This document shows, piece after piece, positions 42,543 to 52,773 of a stretch of DNA of 64,000 nucleotides (the first letter of the stretch is position 1; every line of letters starts with the position of its first letter). The DNA is from Salinisphaera sp052044135 (GTDB lineage Bacteria > Pseudomonadota > Gammaproteobacteria > Nevskiales > Salinisphaeraceae): contig NZ_JBQDYF010000006.1 of NCBI RefSeq assembly GCF_052044135.1, positions 1 to 64,000 of the forward strand. The letters run 5' to 3'. Made by a program: the position numbers and the translations under genes. A model generated the notes under the pieces. That model saw only the letters and a list, made by a program, of their open reading frames with translations, had not been told where the DNA came from and did no database searches.

Positions 42543-43091
42543 ATGGCGATACGCAAGATCGCGCGCATGGGCCACCCCGTGCTGCGCCGGCCCACCACGG
42601 CTGTGTCGGATGTGTCCGATCCCGAGATTCAGCGCCTGATCGCGGACATGAAGGAGACGCTGGCCGATGCCCAGGGCGTTGGCCTGGCCGCGCCGCAGGT
42701 GTATGCGACCAGCGCGGTACTGATGTTCTTCGTGCCGCCATCGCGAGCCGTCGGCGACGCGAACGAAGACGGCGTGCCGCTGACGGTATTGATCAATCCC
42801 GAGATCGAGCCGATCGGCGACGAACAGGTCGGTGGCTGGGAAGGTTGTCTGTCCATTCCCGGCCTGCAGGGCTATGTGCCGCGCTGGCAGCGCATCCGTT
42901 ACCGCGGGCTGGATGAGACCGGCGCCTCGATCGAGCGTGAGGCCGAGGGTTTTCATGCCCGCGTGGTGCAGCATGAATACGATCATCTGCGGGGCGTGCT
43001 CTACCCCGAGCGCATGACCGACATGACGCGCTTCGGCTTCGCCGAGGAGCTGATGCGCCACCCGATGGGCGAGCCGACGAACGCCGATTGA
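42543..43091 (+). CDS. def: peptide deformylase
   Basis: A 182-aa metalloenzyme that removes the formyl group from nascent proteins. All three motifs are intact: GVGLAAPQV (~45), EGCLSIPG (~103) and QHEYDHL (~146), giving Cys and two His as metal ligands plus the catalytic Glu. The chromosomal def-fmt neighbours are not here, so this may be an additional deformylase. The ATG at 42543 gives the normal N terminus (MAIRKIARMGHPVLR). Confidence 0.92.
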   Translation: MAIRKIARMGHPVLRRPTTAVSDVSDPEIQRLIADMKETLADAQGVGLAAPQVYATSAVLMFFVPPSRAVGDANEDGVPLTVLINPEIEPIGDEQVGGWEGCLSIPGLQGYVPRWQRIRYRGLDETGASIEREAEGFHARVVQHEYDHLRGVLYPERMTDMTRFGFAEELMRHPMGEPTNAD

Positions 43092-43168
43092 ATCGGGCGC
43101 GCCCGGGTGGCGCGTCGGGCGTGTAGATTGCCTCTAAAGAACGGGACGTTCCACGTGGAGGCAAGACC

Positions 43169-43594
43169 ATGAAACATTGGGCGCTGGCGTTGCTGTTGTT
43201 CTGCAGCGTAGCCGGCGCGGTGGATAACCCGGATACGCCGGATTATCTCGGCGCTTTTCACCAACGCATGCAGGCATATCAGCAGCGTATCGATCACGCC
43301 CGGACCACGGCCGACATGAGCCAGGCGTCGGTCGCCAAGGCCAAGGCGCTGGATCACGAACTGAACACGGCCTATCGGATGCTGATGGCCCGCCTCTCGC
43401 CGGAGCAGCAGACCGCGCTGCGTGCGTCGCAGCGCCGATGGCTGAAATATCGCGACGCCGAATTCGCGTTTCTCAACACGACGTTCACGCGGCAATCGCA
43501 TGGCACGTCATCGGTGCTGACGGTCGGCCATGCCCGCAACGCGCTGGTCTACGCACGCGCGCAGGAACTCTGGGATTATCTGGAGGAGCTTTGA
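43169..43594 (+). CDS. LprI/DUF1311-family secreted protein
   Basis: A 141-aa exported protein with a short signal peptide (WALALLLFCSVAGA). The DUF1311 core follows: LDHELNTAYRMLMARLSPEQ, then LRASQRRWLKYRDAE. Family members include the mycobacterial lysozyme inhibitor LprI, but the role in proteobacteria is mostly unknown. The cysteine that often follows RDAE is phenylalanine here, and the mature protein has no cysteines. GGAGG lies 11 bases before the ATG. Confidence 0.75.
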   Translation: MKHWALALLLFCSVAGAVDNPDTPDYLGAFHQRMQAYQQRIDHARTTADMSQASVAKAKALDHELNTAYRMLMARLSPEQQTALRASQRRWLKYRDAEFAFLNTTFTRQSHGTSSVLTVGHARNALVYARAQELWDYLEEL

Positions 43595-43673
43595 GTTGCG
43601 CCGTCGTACTCAGCGCTTGTGCAGCGGCCCGGTGCTTTCCCGGCGCCGGGCCCGCTGATGCGCTAGTCGCGCC

Positions 43674-45086
<1,413 letters not shown>

Positions 45087-45296
45087 GACAACGTCCAGTA
45101 GGGGAAACACAGAGAAAATACCGAAAAAACCCCGCCCTTGTCTGGGCCATATCGCGACGCGGCGGTCTCGGCGCGCGGCGCTTTGCACGGAGGATGCATC
45201 ACCTGGCCGGGATATCCGTGTGATCATGGGACCAGGAAACGGCGTCTGGCGCCGCGAGTACGGCGCCGTCCGGCGGAGTCGTTCCGGGAGAGCAAC

Positions 45297-45749
45297 GTGC
45301 AGATATGGGTGGATGCGGACGCCTGTCCCGTCGCAGTGAAACAGACGCTCTATCGCGCGGCCAGGCGCACCGGCACGGCCGTGACGCTGGTCGCCAATCG
45401 CCCGTTGAAGGTGCCGCGTCTGCCGCAGGTCAGCGCCGTGCAGGTGGCCGCGGGCTTCGACGTGGCCGACGACGAGATCGCCCAGCGTCTGGAAGCCGGC
45501 GATCTGGTTGTCACCTCGGACATCGCGCTGGCGGCGGCCGTCCTGGAACGGGGCGGCGCCGCGCTGAGCCCGCGTGGCGAGGTCTTCTCGGCCGATGACA
45601 TCGCGGCCAAACAGACCATGCGCGATTTCATGGACACGTTGCGCGGCAGTGGTATCCACGGCGGTGGCATGCCGCCGCTGGGCCCGCGCGAACGTCAGGC
45701 GTTTGCCAACGCACTGGATCGCTGGCTCGCACAGGCGCGCAAATCCTGA
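45297..45749 (+). CDS. yaiI: YaiI/YqxD (DUF188) family protein
   Basis: A 150-aa protein of the UPF0178 family with a PIN-like NYN fold. The hallmark IWVDADACPVAVKQ is at the N terminus, DLVVTSDIALAA near 65 and the C-terminal RDFMDTLRGSGIHGGG is conserved. The start is GTG at 45297 with GGGAG 7 bases upstream; the ATG-free upstream extension overlaps the gnd promoter region. Function unknown, possibly RNA-related by fold. Confidence 0.87.
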   Translation: MQIWVDADACPVAVKQTLYRAARRTGTAVTLVANRPLKVPRLPQVSAVQVAAGFDVADDEIAQRLEAGDLVVTSDIALAAAVLERGGAALSPRGEVFSADDIAAKQTMRDFMDTLRGSGIHGGGMPPLGPRERQAFANALDRWLAQARKS

Positions 45750-46092
45750 GCCGATCACCCGTTCGCGCGCGGAATTTGCGCAACAATCCCGGGTTTTTGG
45801 TCGCCGGCGAAATAAATCGAACGCCGGTTTGCCGCCGGAAAGGGGCGTCGGCGATGGCCGGCCCGACATGGCTGGGCGGCGTTATTTTATTTATAAGTTT
45901 CTGAAAAATATTATTTATTTCTATGCGGGCAGCGATGGAGGCCGAGTCGCCCCGGGCCGGCCGGCCGGCGAAATACCCTGGCCCGGCCGGTTGCCGTGCA
46001 ATAAAGCGTTCGTGCATGCGCCGACATCCGCGTATGGTGGGACCCGCAGGCAACTGCATTAATCAAAATCGGTTAGATACCAAGAGTAAATT
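45750..46092. other. long leader region of the cold-shock gene
   Basis: After a GC-rich part, an AT-rich block (about 45885-45925, TTATTTTATTTATAAG and TATTATTTATTTC) looks like a promoter region. It leaves an untranslated leader of ~150 bases before the cold-shock gene, typical of cspA-type mRNAs. No gene is seen. Confidence 0.5.
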
Positions 46093-46299
46093 ATGTCCAA
46101 AGGCACAGTGAAGTGGTTCAGCTCCGAAAAAGGCTTCGGCTTTATCGCTCCTGAAGACGGCAGCAACGATCTGTTCGTGCATCATTCCCAAATTCAGAGC
46201 GGCGGCGGTTTCGCCACGCTCAACGACGGCCAGGCCGTCGAGTTCGAAGTTGGCGAAGGCAAGAAGGGCCCCTGCGCCAACAACGTGGTCCCGCTCTAA
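46093..46299 (+). CDS. cspA: cold-shock protein, CspA family
   Basis: A single cold-shock domain of 68 aa. The RNA-binding motifs RNP1 (KGFGFI) and RNP2 (LFVHHS) are intact in the order TVKWFSSEKGFGFIAPEDG, then NDLFVHHSQIQ. It acts as an RNA chaperone in the cytoplasm. A long leader and a strong terminator (46326-46357) surround it, so it is monocistronic. Which csp paralogue it is cannot be told. Confidence 0.93.
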   Translation: MSKGTVKWFSSEKGFGFIAPEDGSNDLFVHHSQIQSGGGFATLNDGQAVEFEVGEGKKGPCANNVVPL

Positions 46300-46325
46300 G
46301 TAGCGATTCCACGCAGGAACGAAGG

Positions 46326-46357
46326 CGGGCCGGGGTTTTCCCCGGCCCGTTTTTTTT
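46326..46357 (+). terminator. Rho-independent terminator of the cold-shock gene
   Basis: CGGGCCGGGG-TTTT-CCCCGGCCCG, a perfect 10-bp stem followed by eight T, 27 bases after the stop codon. Confidence 0.95.
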
Positions 46358-46570
46358 GCCCGGCGTTCCGGCTTCGGTCCTACGCCGACGGTGCTGACGA
46401 AACCACGCCCGTCGAGACAGCCCTGGCCAGCATCCCGTCCCGGAACCCCTTGATGCCAGCGTGGCCGTTGTCGCCCCGGGTGATCTCGTTGAAGGGCAGG
46501 CGGGGAGGTCGCTTCGTACAACTCGCGGGTCAGCCTGCTCACCGGCTGTTACCCGTCATCGGCCCTTGCT

Positions 46571-46720
46571 CTAATTCGCCCGGCCGACGAGGGCGACGAA
46601 TACCGAGTAGGCCACTGAGGTGCGGCCGATCATCGCCTTGTTCCGTTGCAAGATGATCTGATAGCTGTCGGCGAGCCGATGCTCGCGATCCCCTGCGATC
46701 AACTCAAAGGCATTCTCAAA
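46571..46720 (-). pseudogene. C-terminal remnant of an unidentified (membrane?) protein
   Basis: The minus strand carries ~50 protein-like codons without a start: FENAFELIAGDREHRLADSY, then QIILQRNKAMIGRTSVAYSV and a stop at 46571. The helical, partly hydrophobic end resembles the tail of small membrane proteins of the DUF2335 type, but the resemblance is weak. Probably debris of a truncated gene. The rest of 46358-46570 shows nothing. Confidence 0.25.
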
Positions 46721-46762
46721 CCGCGTTTTCTGCCGGGCGGCGGCTGACGGTGCCCGCCTGCC

Positions 46763-46969
46763 TCACAGCCGAATCCACCAGGCGAGCCCGATCAGAACGA
46801 CGTCGACGGCGACCAGAAGGTAGGTATTCGTGATAAACCAAGGGTCGATCATTAACAGCGTACCGACCATCCAGGGCATGATCGCTTTCTGGCGACTGCC
46901 GTAGGTGAAAAAGCCGATCCCGACCGCGCCGAACAGTAGGCTCCAGATCATCAATGCCGAATCGTTCAT
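46763..46969 (-). CDS. small integral membrane protein
   Basis: A 68-aa protein that is nearly all membrane-embedded: three hydrophobic stretches (LMIWSLLFGAVGIGFFTYG, then PWMVGTLLMIDPWFI, then YLLVAVDVVLIGLAWW). The arrangement GxxGxGFFTYGxRQ...P is widespread in short conserved proteins of proteobacteria with unknown function. The ATG at 46969 is the first in frame after the hydrophilic upstream region. Confidence 0.7.
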   Translation of the reverse strand: MNDSALMIWSLLFGAVGIGFFTYGSRQKAIMPWMVGTLLMIDPWFITNTYLLVAVDVVLIGLAWWIRL

Positions 46970-47105
46970 GCCGTGGCCGGACTGTGAAGTGGACAGGAGC
47001 CGTCATGGTACGGCAGCGCGCCGGTTTGCCGGCTATCGACCGGGGCCGCGCTTTCGGGCACTATCGCATCGTCACCACTGCCGCGGCGCGGCTATTCCAT
47101 TGCCC

Positions 47106-47534
47106 ATGCATCCGTGTATGACCTGTGGCGCGTGCTGCGCCACGTATCGTGTGGCCTTTCACTGGCTGGAAACCGAGGCATCGCCGAGCCACGAAGGTGT
47201 GCCGGCCGCCCTGACCGAAGCCCTCGATCCGCACCGCCTGGTGATGCGGGGAACGCGCAATGCGCCGACGCGTTGTGTGGCCCTGGCGGCCGAGATCGGT
47301 CGCGCCGCGCACTGTCGTATCTATGAGCGCCGGCCGAGCGTTTGCCGCGAGGTCGCGGCGTCCTGGGAATTCGGGCAGGCCAGTCCGCAGTGTGACCGCG
47401 CGCGCTCGGCGCACGGGCTGGTGCCGCTGACGCCGGCCGACTGGCCCGACCTGGCGCGCCCCGCGGCCAACGAGCACGGCAATCACCGCGACGACGAGCC
47501 GCCGTCGCCTGCCCGCCCGCCGTTCGCTGCCTAG
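47106..47534 (+). CDS. YkgJ-family cysteine-cluster (putative Zn/Fe-chelating) protein
   Basis: A 142-aa protein with the N-terminal CxxCGxCC motif (CMTCGACC, residues 4-11). Further cysteines lie in RCVAL, HCRIYERRPSVCREV and QCDRAR, the standard YkgJ (CxxCxxCC) layout predicted to bind zinc or an iron-sulfur cluster. The longer upstream frame (from 46905) overlaps the neighbouring gene; the ATG at 47106 places the cluster at the N terminus as in relatives. Function unknown. Confidence 0.82.
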   Translation: MHPCMTCGACCATYRVAFHWLETEASPSHEGVPAALTEALDPHRLVMRGTRNAPTRCVALAAEIGRAAHCRIYERRPSVCREVAASWEFGQASPQCDRARSAHGLVPLTPADWPDLARPAANEHGNHRDDEPPSPARPPFAA

Positions 47535-47536
47535 CT

Positions 47537-47656
47537 CGCGCACCTGAAGCAGCAATGCCTTGATTCTACTTTTCATTTGCGCTCAGTCGCGTGTATTTGC
47601 GGACAAAATGCCCAGCGGATGCAGCCCGCTGCGTGTCGGACATGATCAAGACAGGC
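47537..47656 (+). repeat. dispersed ~110-bp repeat, copy 1
   Basis: It shares with 59358-59468, in the same orientation, the blocks TGCCTTGAT, GCGGACAAAATGCCC, CAGCCCGC and ATCAAGAC, in the same order with about 75-80% identity between. The ends TTGAT and ATCAA are mutually inverted. Both copies are intergenic. The remainder of 47535-47959 holds no recognised gene. Confidence 0.65.
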
Positions 47657-47959
47657 CTCAGAGGCCGGGTTCCGGCCGGCACGCGACGGCCGGACGGCAT
47701 GTTTCATGCTTCGGTGCCGATGTCATATTGGCGAATGGGCGAATCGTCAACGCACGAAGTCCCCTGCTAATGTGATCACGATCCGGCGTCGCCGGATTCG
47801 GGGGTAAGCCAGAATGCCAGGACGCCAGTTCCGAGATGGGTCAACGCGAGATGTCGATGCGTCGTCGCGCTCCGTTGCCGTGCGTGCTGGATGTGTTTGC
47901 CCGCCCGGGTCCCGTGGCCGGTAACGATCGACAATTCAGGCACAACGGGAGTCCGTGCG

Positions 47960-49297
47960 ATGAGCGAATCAGCCAATCATAATCCCACCCTGGAACGGAG
48001 CCTCGGGCTCGGTTCGGTGGTGCTCACCGGGGTGGCCTATATGGCGCCGATGATCGTGCTGGGCACGTTCGGCGTGGTGGCCGAGGCCTCCAACGGTACG
48101 GTGCCCACGGCCTATATCGTCACCCTGATCGCGATGCTTTTCACGGCGTACAGTTACGGTCGCATGGCGCGCGCCTATCCGGTCTCCGGCTCGGCCTATA
48201 CCTATGTCGGCAAGGGCATCGGGCCGAAGCTCGGCTTTCTCGCCGGCTGGCTGATCCTGCTGGATTATTTCTTCCTGCCGCTGGTGATCTGGCTGATCGG
48301 GGCCGCGTTTCTCTCGCCCGAGTTTCCGGGGGTGCCGAACTGGGTGTGGATCGTCGCCTTCATCGGGCTGACCACGGCGCTCAACATCATCGGCATCAAA
48401 GTGGCCACGGGCGTGAATTTCGTACTCATGGCGTTCCAGATCCTGGTGCTGGTGATCTTCGTGGCCCTGAGCTTCGGCCATTTCTTCGCCGGCGATACCG
48501 GCGCCACGGCGCTCACGCCGTTCTTCAATCCGCACACGTCGGTGGCGGCGATCTCCGCGGGCGCGGCGCTGGCGGCCTATTCCTTCATCGGTTTCGATGC
48601 CGTGACCACGCTCACCGAGGAAACCAAGGATCCGAAGCGCAATATCCCGCGGGCGGTGATCATCACCGCGCTGATCGGCGGCGTGGTGTTCATCATCACC
48701 AGCTACGCGGTCGAGCTGGCGCATCCGGGCACGCACTTCAAGGAAACCGACTCGGCGGCCTACGAAATCGCGATGACGATCGGCGGCAATCTGTTCGCCT
48801 CGTTGTTCATCGCCGGCATGGTTGTCACCCAGTTCGCCTCCGGCATCGCCGCCCAGGCCACCGCCTCGCGCCTGTTGTTCGCCATGGGCCGTGACGGCGT
48901 ACTGCCCAGGCGCGTGTTCGCCTTCGTGGCACCGAAGCTGCACACGCCGGTGTTCAGCATTGCGTTGATCGGCATCGTCGGCCTGGCCGCGATCGGCATG
49001 AGCGTGAGTACCTCGACCTCGTTCATCAACTTCGGGGCGTTCAGCGCCTTCACGCTGGTTAACCTGAGCGTGATCGTGCACTTCTGGCGCGAACGCTCGC
49101 ATACCAGCGTCGGTAACGTGTTTGGCTGGTTCATCGTGCCGCTGCTCGGTGCCGCGGTCGATGCCTATCTGCTGTTCAGCCTCGATACGCCCGCGCATGT
49201 CGTTGGCGGGATCTGGCTGGTGCTCGGCCTGGCCATGCTGGCCTGGCTGACGCGCGGCTTCACCCAGGCGCCGCCGGAGATGGCGATCGGGGAATGA
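47960..49297 (+). CDS. APC-family amino acid/polyamine permease
   Basis: Cytoplasmic-membrane transporter of 445 aa with about 12 predicted helices. The first helix has the APC hallmark GLGSVVLTGVAYMAPMIVLG, and helix 6 reads FIGFDAVTTLTEETKDPKRN, the typical consensus. It is closest in character to PuuP-like putrescine or amino acid permeases. GGGAG lies 9 bases before the ATG. It precedes, but is 600 bases from, an ABC amino acid importer operon. The substrate is unknown. Confidence 0.87.
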   Translation: MSESANHNPTLERSLGLGSVVLTGVAYMAPMIVLGTFGVVAEASNGTVPTAYIVTLIAMLFTAYSYGRMARAYPVSGSAYTYVGKGIGPKLGFLAGWLILLDYFFLPLVIWLIGAAFLSPEFPGVPNWVWIVAFIGLTTALNIIGIKVATGVNFVLMAFQILVLVIFVALSFGHFFAGDTGATALTPFFNPHTSVAAISAGAALAAYSFIGFDAVTTLTEETKDPKRNIPRAVIITALIGGVVFIITSYAVELAHPGTHFKETDSAAYEIAMTIGGNLFASLFIAGMVVTQFASGIAAQATASRLLFAMGRDGVLPRRVFAFVAPKLHTPVFSIALIGIVGLAAIGMSVSTSTSFINFGAFSAFTLVNLSVIVHFWRERSHTSVGNVFGWFIVPLLGAAVDAYLLFSLDTPAHVVGGIWLVLGLAMLAWLTRGFTQAPPEMAIGE

Positions 49298-49893
49298 TGC
49301 AGATCGCCCGCGGGCCGAGCGGCCGCGGGCGGCGTGTCGGTTGGCACAAGTCTGTAGGTCGGCATCGGTGGATGGGCGCCCGGTGTCCCGGGCTCGGGTT
49401 GGCCGTACATGCGCCGGCCATGGAGGCTGCAGCGGATCGGCCGGTGCCGCGCCTACGCAGGGTCGGCGTCGCTCGCTGGTCGGGTTGGTATGTTCCCGGG
49501 CCGCACGGCCCCTCATGATCGGTCCGGTGACATCCATTCGGTCCGGCGCGCGGCGCCGGGCTGCCTATCCTCGATTCGCATATCGCCCGCGACGTATCTC
49601 CAGGGATCGGAATCGGGTCGTTTTTCCTCGAAATTCCTGCCGCACGCGCCGGCATTGCGCGCTGAAATTCCTTTCGCCCCGGGCGTTCGATAATTGCGGG
49701 GATAGCGGCCTGACCGCGGCGTACAGCCGGCACCGCGGGCATGGGGCCTGCCGACGTGGCGCGATGTTTGCTGCCTGTCGACAGCGCGACTGACGCTGAA
49801 TACGACAAAGATGGTACAGAGTTTGCTCGCGTCAACGCGCATGCTCAATGTGGCATTTTGATTAACTCGATAAACAGAATAAAGGGAGATTCC
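49298..49893. other. 600-base region between the permease and the second liv operon
   Basis: Apart from the hairpin at 49305-49331, it has no convincing gene. The last ~90 bases are AT-rich and presumably hold the promoter of the binding-protein gene. Confidence 0.45.
49305..49331 (+). terminator. terminator-like hairpin after the APC permease
   Basis: CGCCCGCGG / CCGCGGGCG, a perfect 9-bp stem with a 9-base loop, 8 bases after the stop codon; no T-run follows. Confidence 0.4.
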
Positions 49894-51120
49894 ATGATCA
49901 ATAAAAAATGGATCGCGGTCGCCGCTCTGGCCGCCGGCTGTGCACCGTTGGCGGCCATGGCCGCTCAGACGCCGCTGCGTCTTGGTGCAGTACTGGCCTT
50001 GACTGGCGACCTGCAGTCCCAGGGCGGGCCAGGCCTGAACGGCGTCAAACTCGCCGCGCAGGAAATCAATGATGCTGGCGGCGTGCTCGGCTCGCCGGTC
50101 AAGATCTATTCGGGGGATACCCAGACCCTGCCGCAACCGGGCGTGGCGGCGGCGCAGAAGCTGGTGAACGCGAACAGCGTGGTGGGCCTGGTGGGCGCCA
50201 TGTCCAGCGGCGTGACGATCCCGATCGCCCTGTCGGTAAGCAAGCCAAACCATATTCCACAGATTTCGACCGCGTCCACGTCGCCCAAGATCACCCATCT
50301 GGATGACGACGACTATTTGTTCCGCACCATTCCTTCGGATGCGTTCCAGGGCGTGGCGTTGGCCAAGGTCGTGCACGACGCCGGCGTGAACAAGGTCGGC
50401 ATCATCTATGTCAACAACGATTACGGCGAAGGGCTGAAGGATGCCTTCGCCAAGGCCTACAAGGCCGATGGCGGCAGCGTCGTGGCCTCGGCCGCCTATG
50501 AACAGAAACAGGCCTCCTACGATGCGGAAATCAGCCAGGCCTACGGCGACGGTTCGACCCAGTCGCTGGTGCTCATCGGCTATCCGGAGAACGGTCAGAC
50601 GATCCTGCGTCAGTCGTTGGAAGGCGGTAAGTTCAACCGGTTCTTCTTCGCCGACGGCATGAAATCGACGACGCTGGTAAAGAATCTGGGCGCGAAGTAC
50701 CTCAACGGTTCGCTGGGTACGGTCCCGCAGGCCAATACCGATACGCCGGCGGCCAAGCATTTCGAGGCGGCTTACAAGAAGGCCTACGGTCAGTTGCCAC
50801 CGCAGCCCTATATCGACACCGCCTATGACGCGACCTATCTGCTTGCGCTCGCCGCCGAGGACGCCAAGACGACCACCGATAGCAAGGCGATCAAGGATCA
50901 TCTGCGCGACGTGGCGGATCCGCCCGGCGTCAAGATCTATCCCGGCCAATGGAAGAAGGCGGTCAAGCTGCTGCAGGCCGGCAAGAAAATCGACTATGTC
51001 GGTGCCGCCGGTGACGAGAACTTCGATCAGCATGGCGATGTCGCCGGCAGCTACGCGAAGTGGGCCATCAAGAACGGCAAGATCCAGACGGTCAATATTT
51101 TCACGCCGTCCAAGCAGTAG
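49894..51120 (+). CDS. periplasmic amino acid-binding protein of the second liv-type importer
   Basis: Type I periplasmic binding protein of 408 aa. A signal peptide (MINKKWIAVAALAAGCAPLA, cleavage after AMA) precedes TPLRLGAVLALTGDLQSQGG, the start expected of the Peripla_BP_6 group. AAGGGAGA lies 6 bases before the ATG. A hairpin at 51139-51174 separates it from the ATPase genes. It differs clearly from the binding protein at 16123-17265, so the two systems probably have different substrates. Confidence 0.87.
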   Translation: MINKKWIAVAALAAGCAPLAAMAAQTPLRLGAVLALTGDLQSQGGPGLNGVKLAAQEINDAGGVLGSPVKIYSGDTQTLPQPGVAAAQKLVNANSVVGLVGAMSSGVTIPIALSVSKPNHIPQISTASTSPKITHLDDDDYLFRTIPSDAFQGVALAKVVHDAGVNKVGIIYVNNDYGEGLKDAFAKAYKADGGSVVASAAYEQKQASYDAEISQAYGDGSTQSLVLIGYPENGQTILRQSLEGGKFNRFFFADGMKSTTLVKNLGAKYLNGSLGTVPQANTDTPAAKHFEAAYKKAYGQLPPQPYIDTAYDATYLLALAAEDAKTTTDSKAIKDHLRDVADPPGVKIYPGQWKKAVKLLQAGKKIDYVGAAGDENFDQHGDVAGSYAKWAIKNGKIQTVNIFTPSKQ

Positions 51121-51138
51121 ACGATCGACATCGCGATC

Positions 51139-51174
51139 GCAGACGACCCGACCCCGCTGGATCGGGTCGTCTGC
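51139..51174. promoter_or_regulatory. strong intra-operon hairpin after the binding-protein gene
   Basis: GCAGACGACCCGA / TCGGGTCGTCTGC, a perfect 13-bp stem with a 10-base loop, 18 bases after the stop codon and without a T-run. It probably stabilises the upstream mRNA or attenuates transcription into the transporter genes. Confidence 0.6.
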
Positions 51175-51287
51175 GTTGGCGCGATGTGCCGAGGGCGCGC
51201 ATCGTCGCCTCTCCGTGTGCAGGCAGGTAGCGCGGGCGGTGGCGGTTGGCGGTGCGCGGTGTTCCGATTCGTTGGACGGGTCCCGCT

Positions 51288-52049
51288 TTGATAAAAATCG
51301 AGAAGATATCCAAGTCGTTCGGCGGTATTCGTGCCGTCAATGAATGCTCATTCGAGGTCGCCAAGGGCAGCATCACGGGGCTGATCGGGCCCAACGGCGC
51401 CGGCAAGTCCACCCTGTTCGGCATCGTCGCCGGCTTCATCAAGCCCGATTCGGGGCGCATCCTGCTCGATGGCGAGGACGTCGCCGGCGTCGCGCCGCAC
51501 CGGCTGTTCCGGCGCGGCCTGGTACGCACGTTCCAGACGCCGCACGAATTCTCGCGCATGACCATCCGCGAGAACCTGATGCTCGTGCCCGAAGGCCAGA
51601 GCGGTGAGAGTCTGCTGCAGTCCTGGTTGCACTGGGGGCAAGTCAAGGCAGAAGAGCGCGCGCTGCTCGACAAGGTCGACGACGTGCTCAACTTCCTCAA
51701 TCTCGCGCACGTGGCCGACCAGAAGGCGGGCAATGTCTCCGGCGGCCAGAAAAAATTGCTCGAGCTTGGTCGCACCATGATGACCGACGCCAAGGTGGTG
51801 CTGCTGGACGAGCCCGGCGCAGGGGTCAATCGTACGTTGCTGGCCACGCTGGCCGAGGCGATCGAGCGGCTCAATCGCGAGCGCGGCTATACCTTCTGCG
51901 TGATCGAGCACGACATGGACCTGATCGGACGCCTGTGCGATCCGGTCGTGGTCATGGCCAACGGTAGCGTGATCGCGCAGGGCGATTTCGACAGCGTGCG
52001 CAGTAACCGGCAGGTCATCGATGCCTATCTCGGCGGCGAGGCGGCCTGA
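51288..52049 (+). CDS. livG: LivG-type ABC transporter ATP-binding protein (second system)
   Basis: ATPase of ~253 aa. Walker A is GPNGAGKSTLFG, the signature VSGGQKKLLELGRTMM and Walker B VVLLDEPGAGVN, with the LivG C-terminal extension. No ATG or GTG precedes the conserved IKIEKISKSFGGIRAVN; the TTG at 51288 gives the usual N terminus, while an upstream TTG at 51246 would add 14 residues. It overlaps livF by one base. Confidence 0.87.
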   Translation: MIKIEKISKSFGGIRAVNECSFEVAKGSITGLIGPNGAGKSTLFGIVAGFIKPDSGRILLDGEDVAGVAPHRLFRRGLVRTFQTPHEFSRMTIRENLMLVPEGQSGESLLQSWLHWGQVKAEERALLDKVDDVLNFLNLAHVADQKAGNVSGGQKKLLELGRTMMTDAKVVLLDEPGAGVNRTLLATLAEAIERLNRERGYTFCVIEHDMDLIGRLCDPVVVMANGSVIAQGDFDSVRSNRQVIDAYLGGEAA

Positions 52050-52771
52050 TGAGTGACAGCAATCAACCCATGCTGGCGGTCGAGAAGGTCAGCGGTGGCT
52101 ACGGCGACGTCAACATTCTGCACGACGTGGACCTGGAAGTTCGGGCGGGCGAGCTGGTGGTCATCGTCGGTCCCAACGGCGCCGGCAAGTCGACCCTGAT
52201 GAAGGCCGCCTTCGGCCTCGTGCGGATCAATGCCGGCAGCGTACGCCTGGCCGGTGAGGACATCACCAACGTCAGCCCGGACCGGCTGGTGCACAAGGGC
52301 ATGTCCTACGTACCGCAGGAACGCAACGTGTTCCCGACGCTCAGCGTTCAGGAAAACCTGGAGATGGGCGCCTATATCCGCAAGGATGACGCGCGCCCCC
52401 AGATGGAGCGCATTTTCGATCTGTTCCCGCGCCTCAAGGAGCGTCGCCGCCAGCCGGCGGGGCTGATGTCGGGCGGCGAGCGCCAGATGGTGGCGATGGG
52501 CCGCGCGCTGATGATCGAGCCGAAGCTGCTTTTTCTCGACGAACCCACCGCTGGTCTGGCGCCGGCCTACGTGCATCAGGTGTTCGACTGGATCAAGGAG
52601 ATCAACGCACAGAACATCAGCATTCTCATGGTGGAGCAGAACGCCAAGCAGGCGCTGCGCATCGCCGATCGCGGCTACGTGCTGGCTACCGGTCAGAACC
52701 GGCACGAGGATACCGGCGCAGCCCTGCTCGCCGATCCGGAAGTCGCGGACATGTTCCTGGGGGGACGATAG
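52049..52771 (+). CDS. livF: LivF-type ABC transporter ATP-binding protein (second system)
   Basis: ATPase of 240 aa. Walker A is GPNGAGKSTLMK, the signature MSGGERQMVAMGRAL and Walker B LLFLDEPTAGLAP. The LivF-type end, with VEQNAKQALRIADRGYVLATG, is present. It starts within the preceding stop (TGATG) and lies 2 bases before the permease gene. Confidence 0.9.
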   Translation: MSDSNQPMLAVEKVSGGYGDVNILHDVDLEVRAGELVVIVGPNGAGKSTLMKAAFGLVRINAGSVRLAGEDITNVSPDRLVHKGMSYVPQERNVFPTLSVQENLEMGAYIRKDDARPQMERIFDLFPRLKERRRQPAGLMSGGERQMVAMGRALMIEPKLLFLDEPTAGLAPAYVHQVFDWIKEINAQNISILMVEQNAKQALRIADRGYVLATGQNRHEDTGAALLADPEVADMFLGGR

Positions 52772-52773
52772 GG

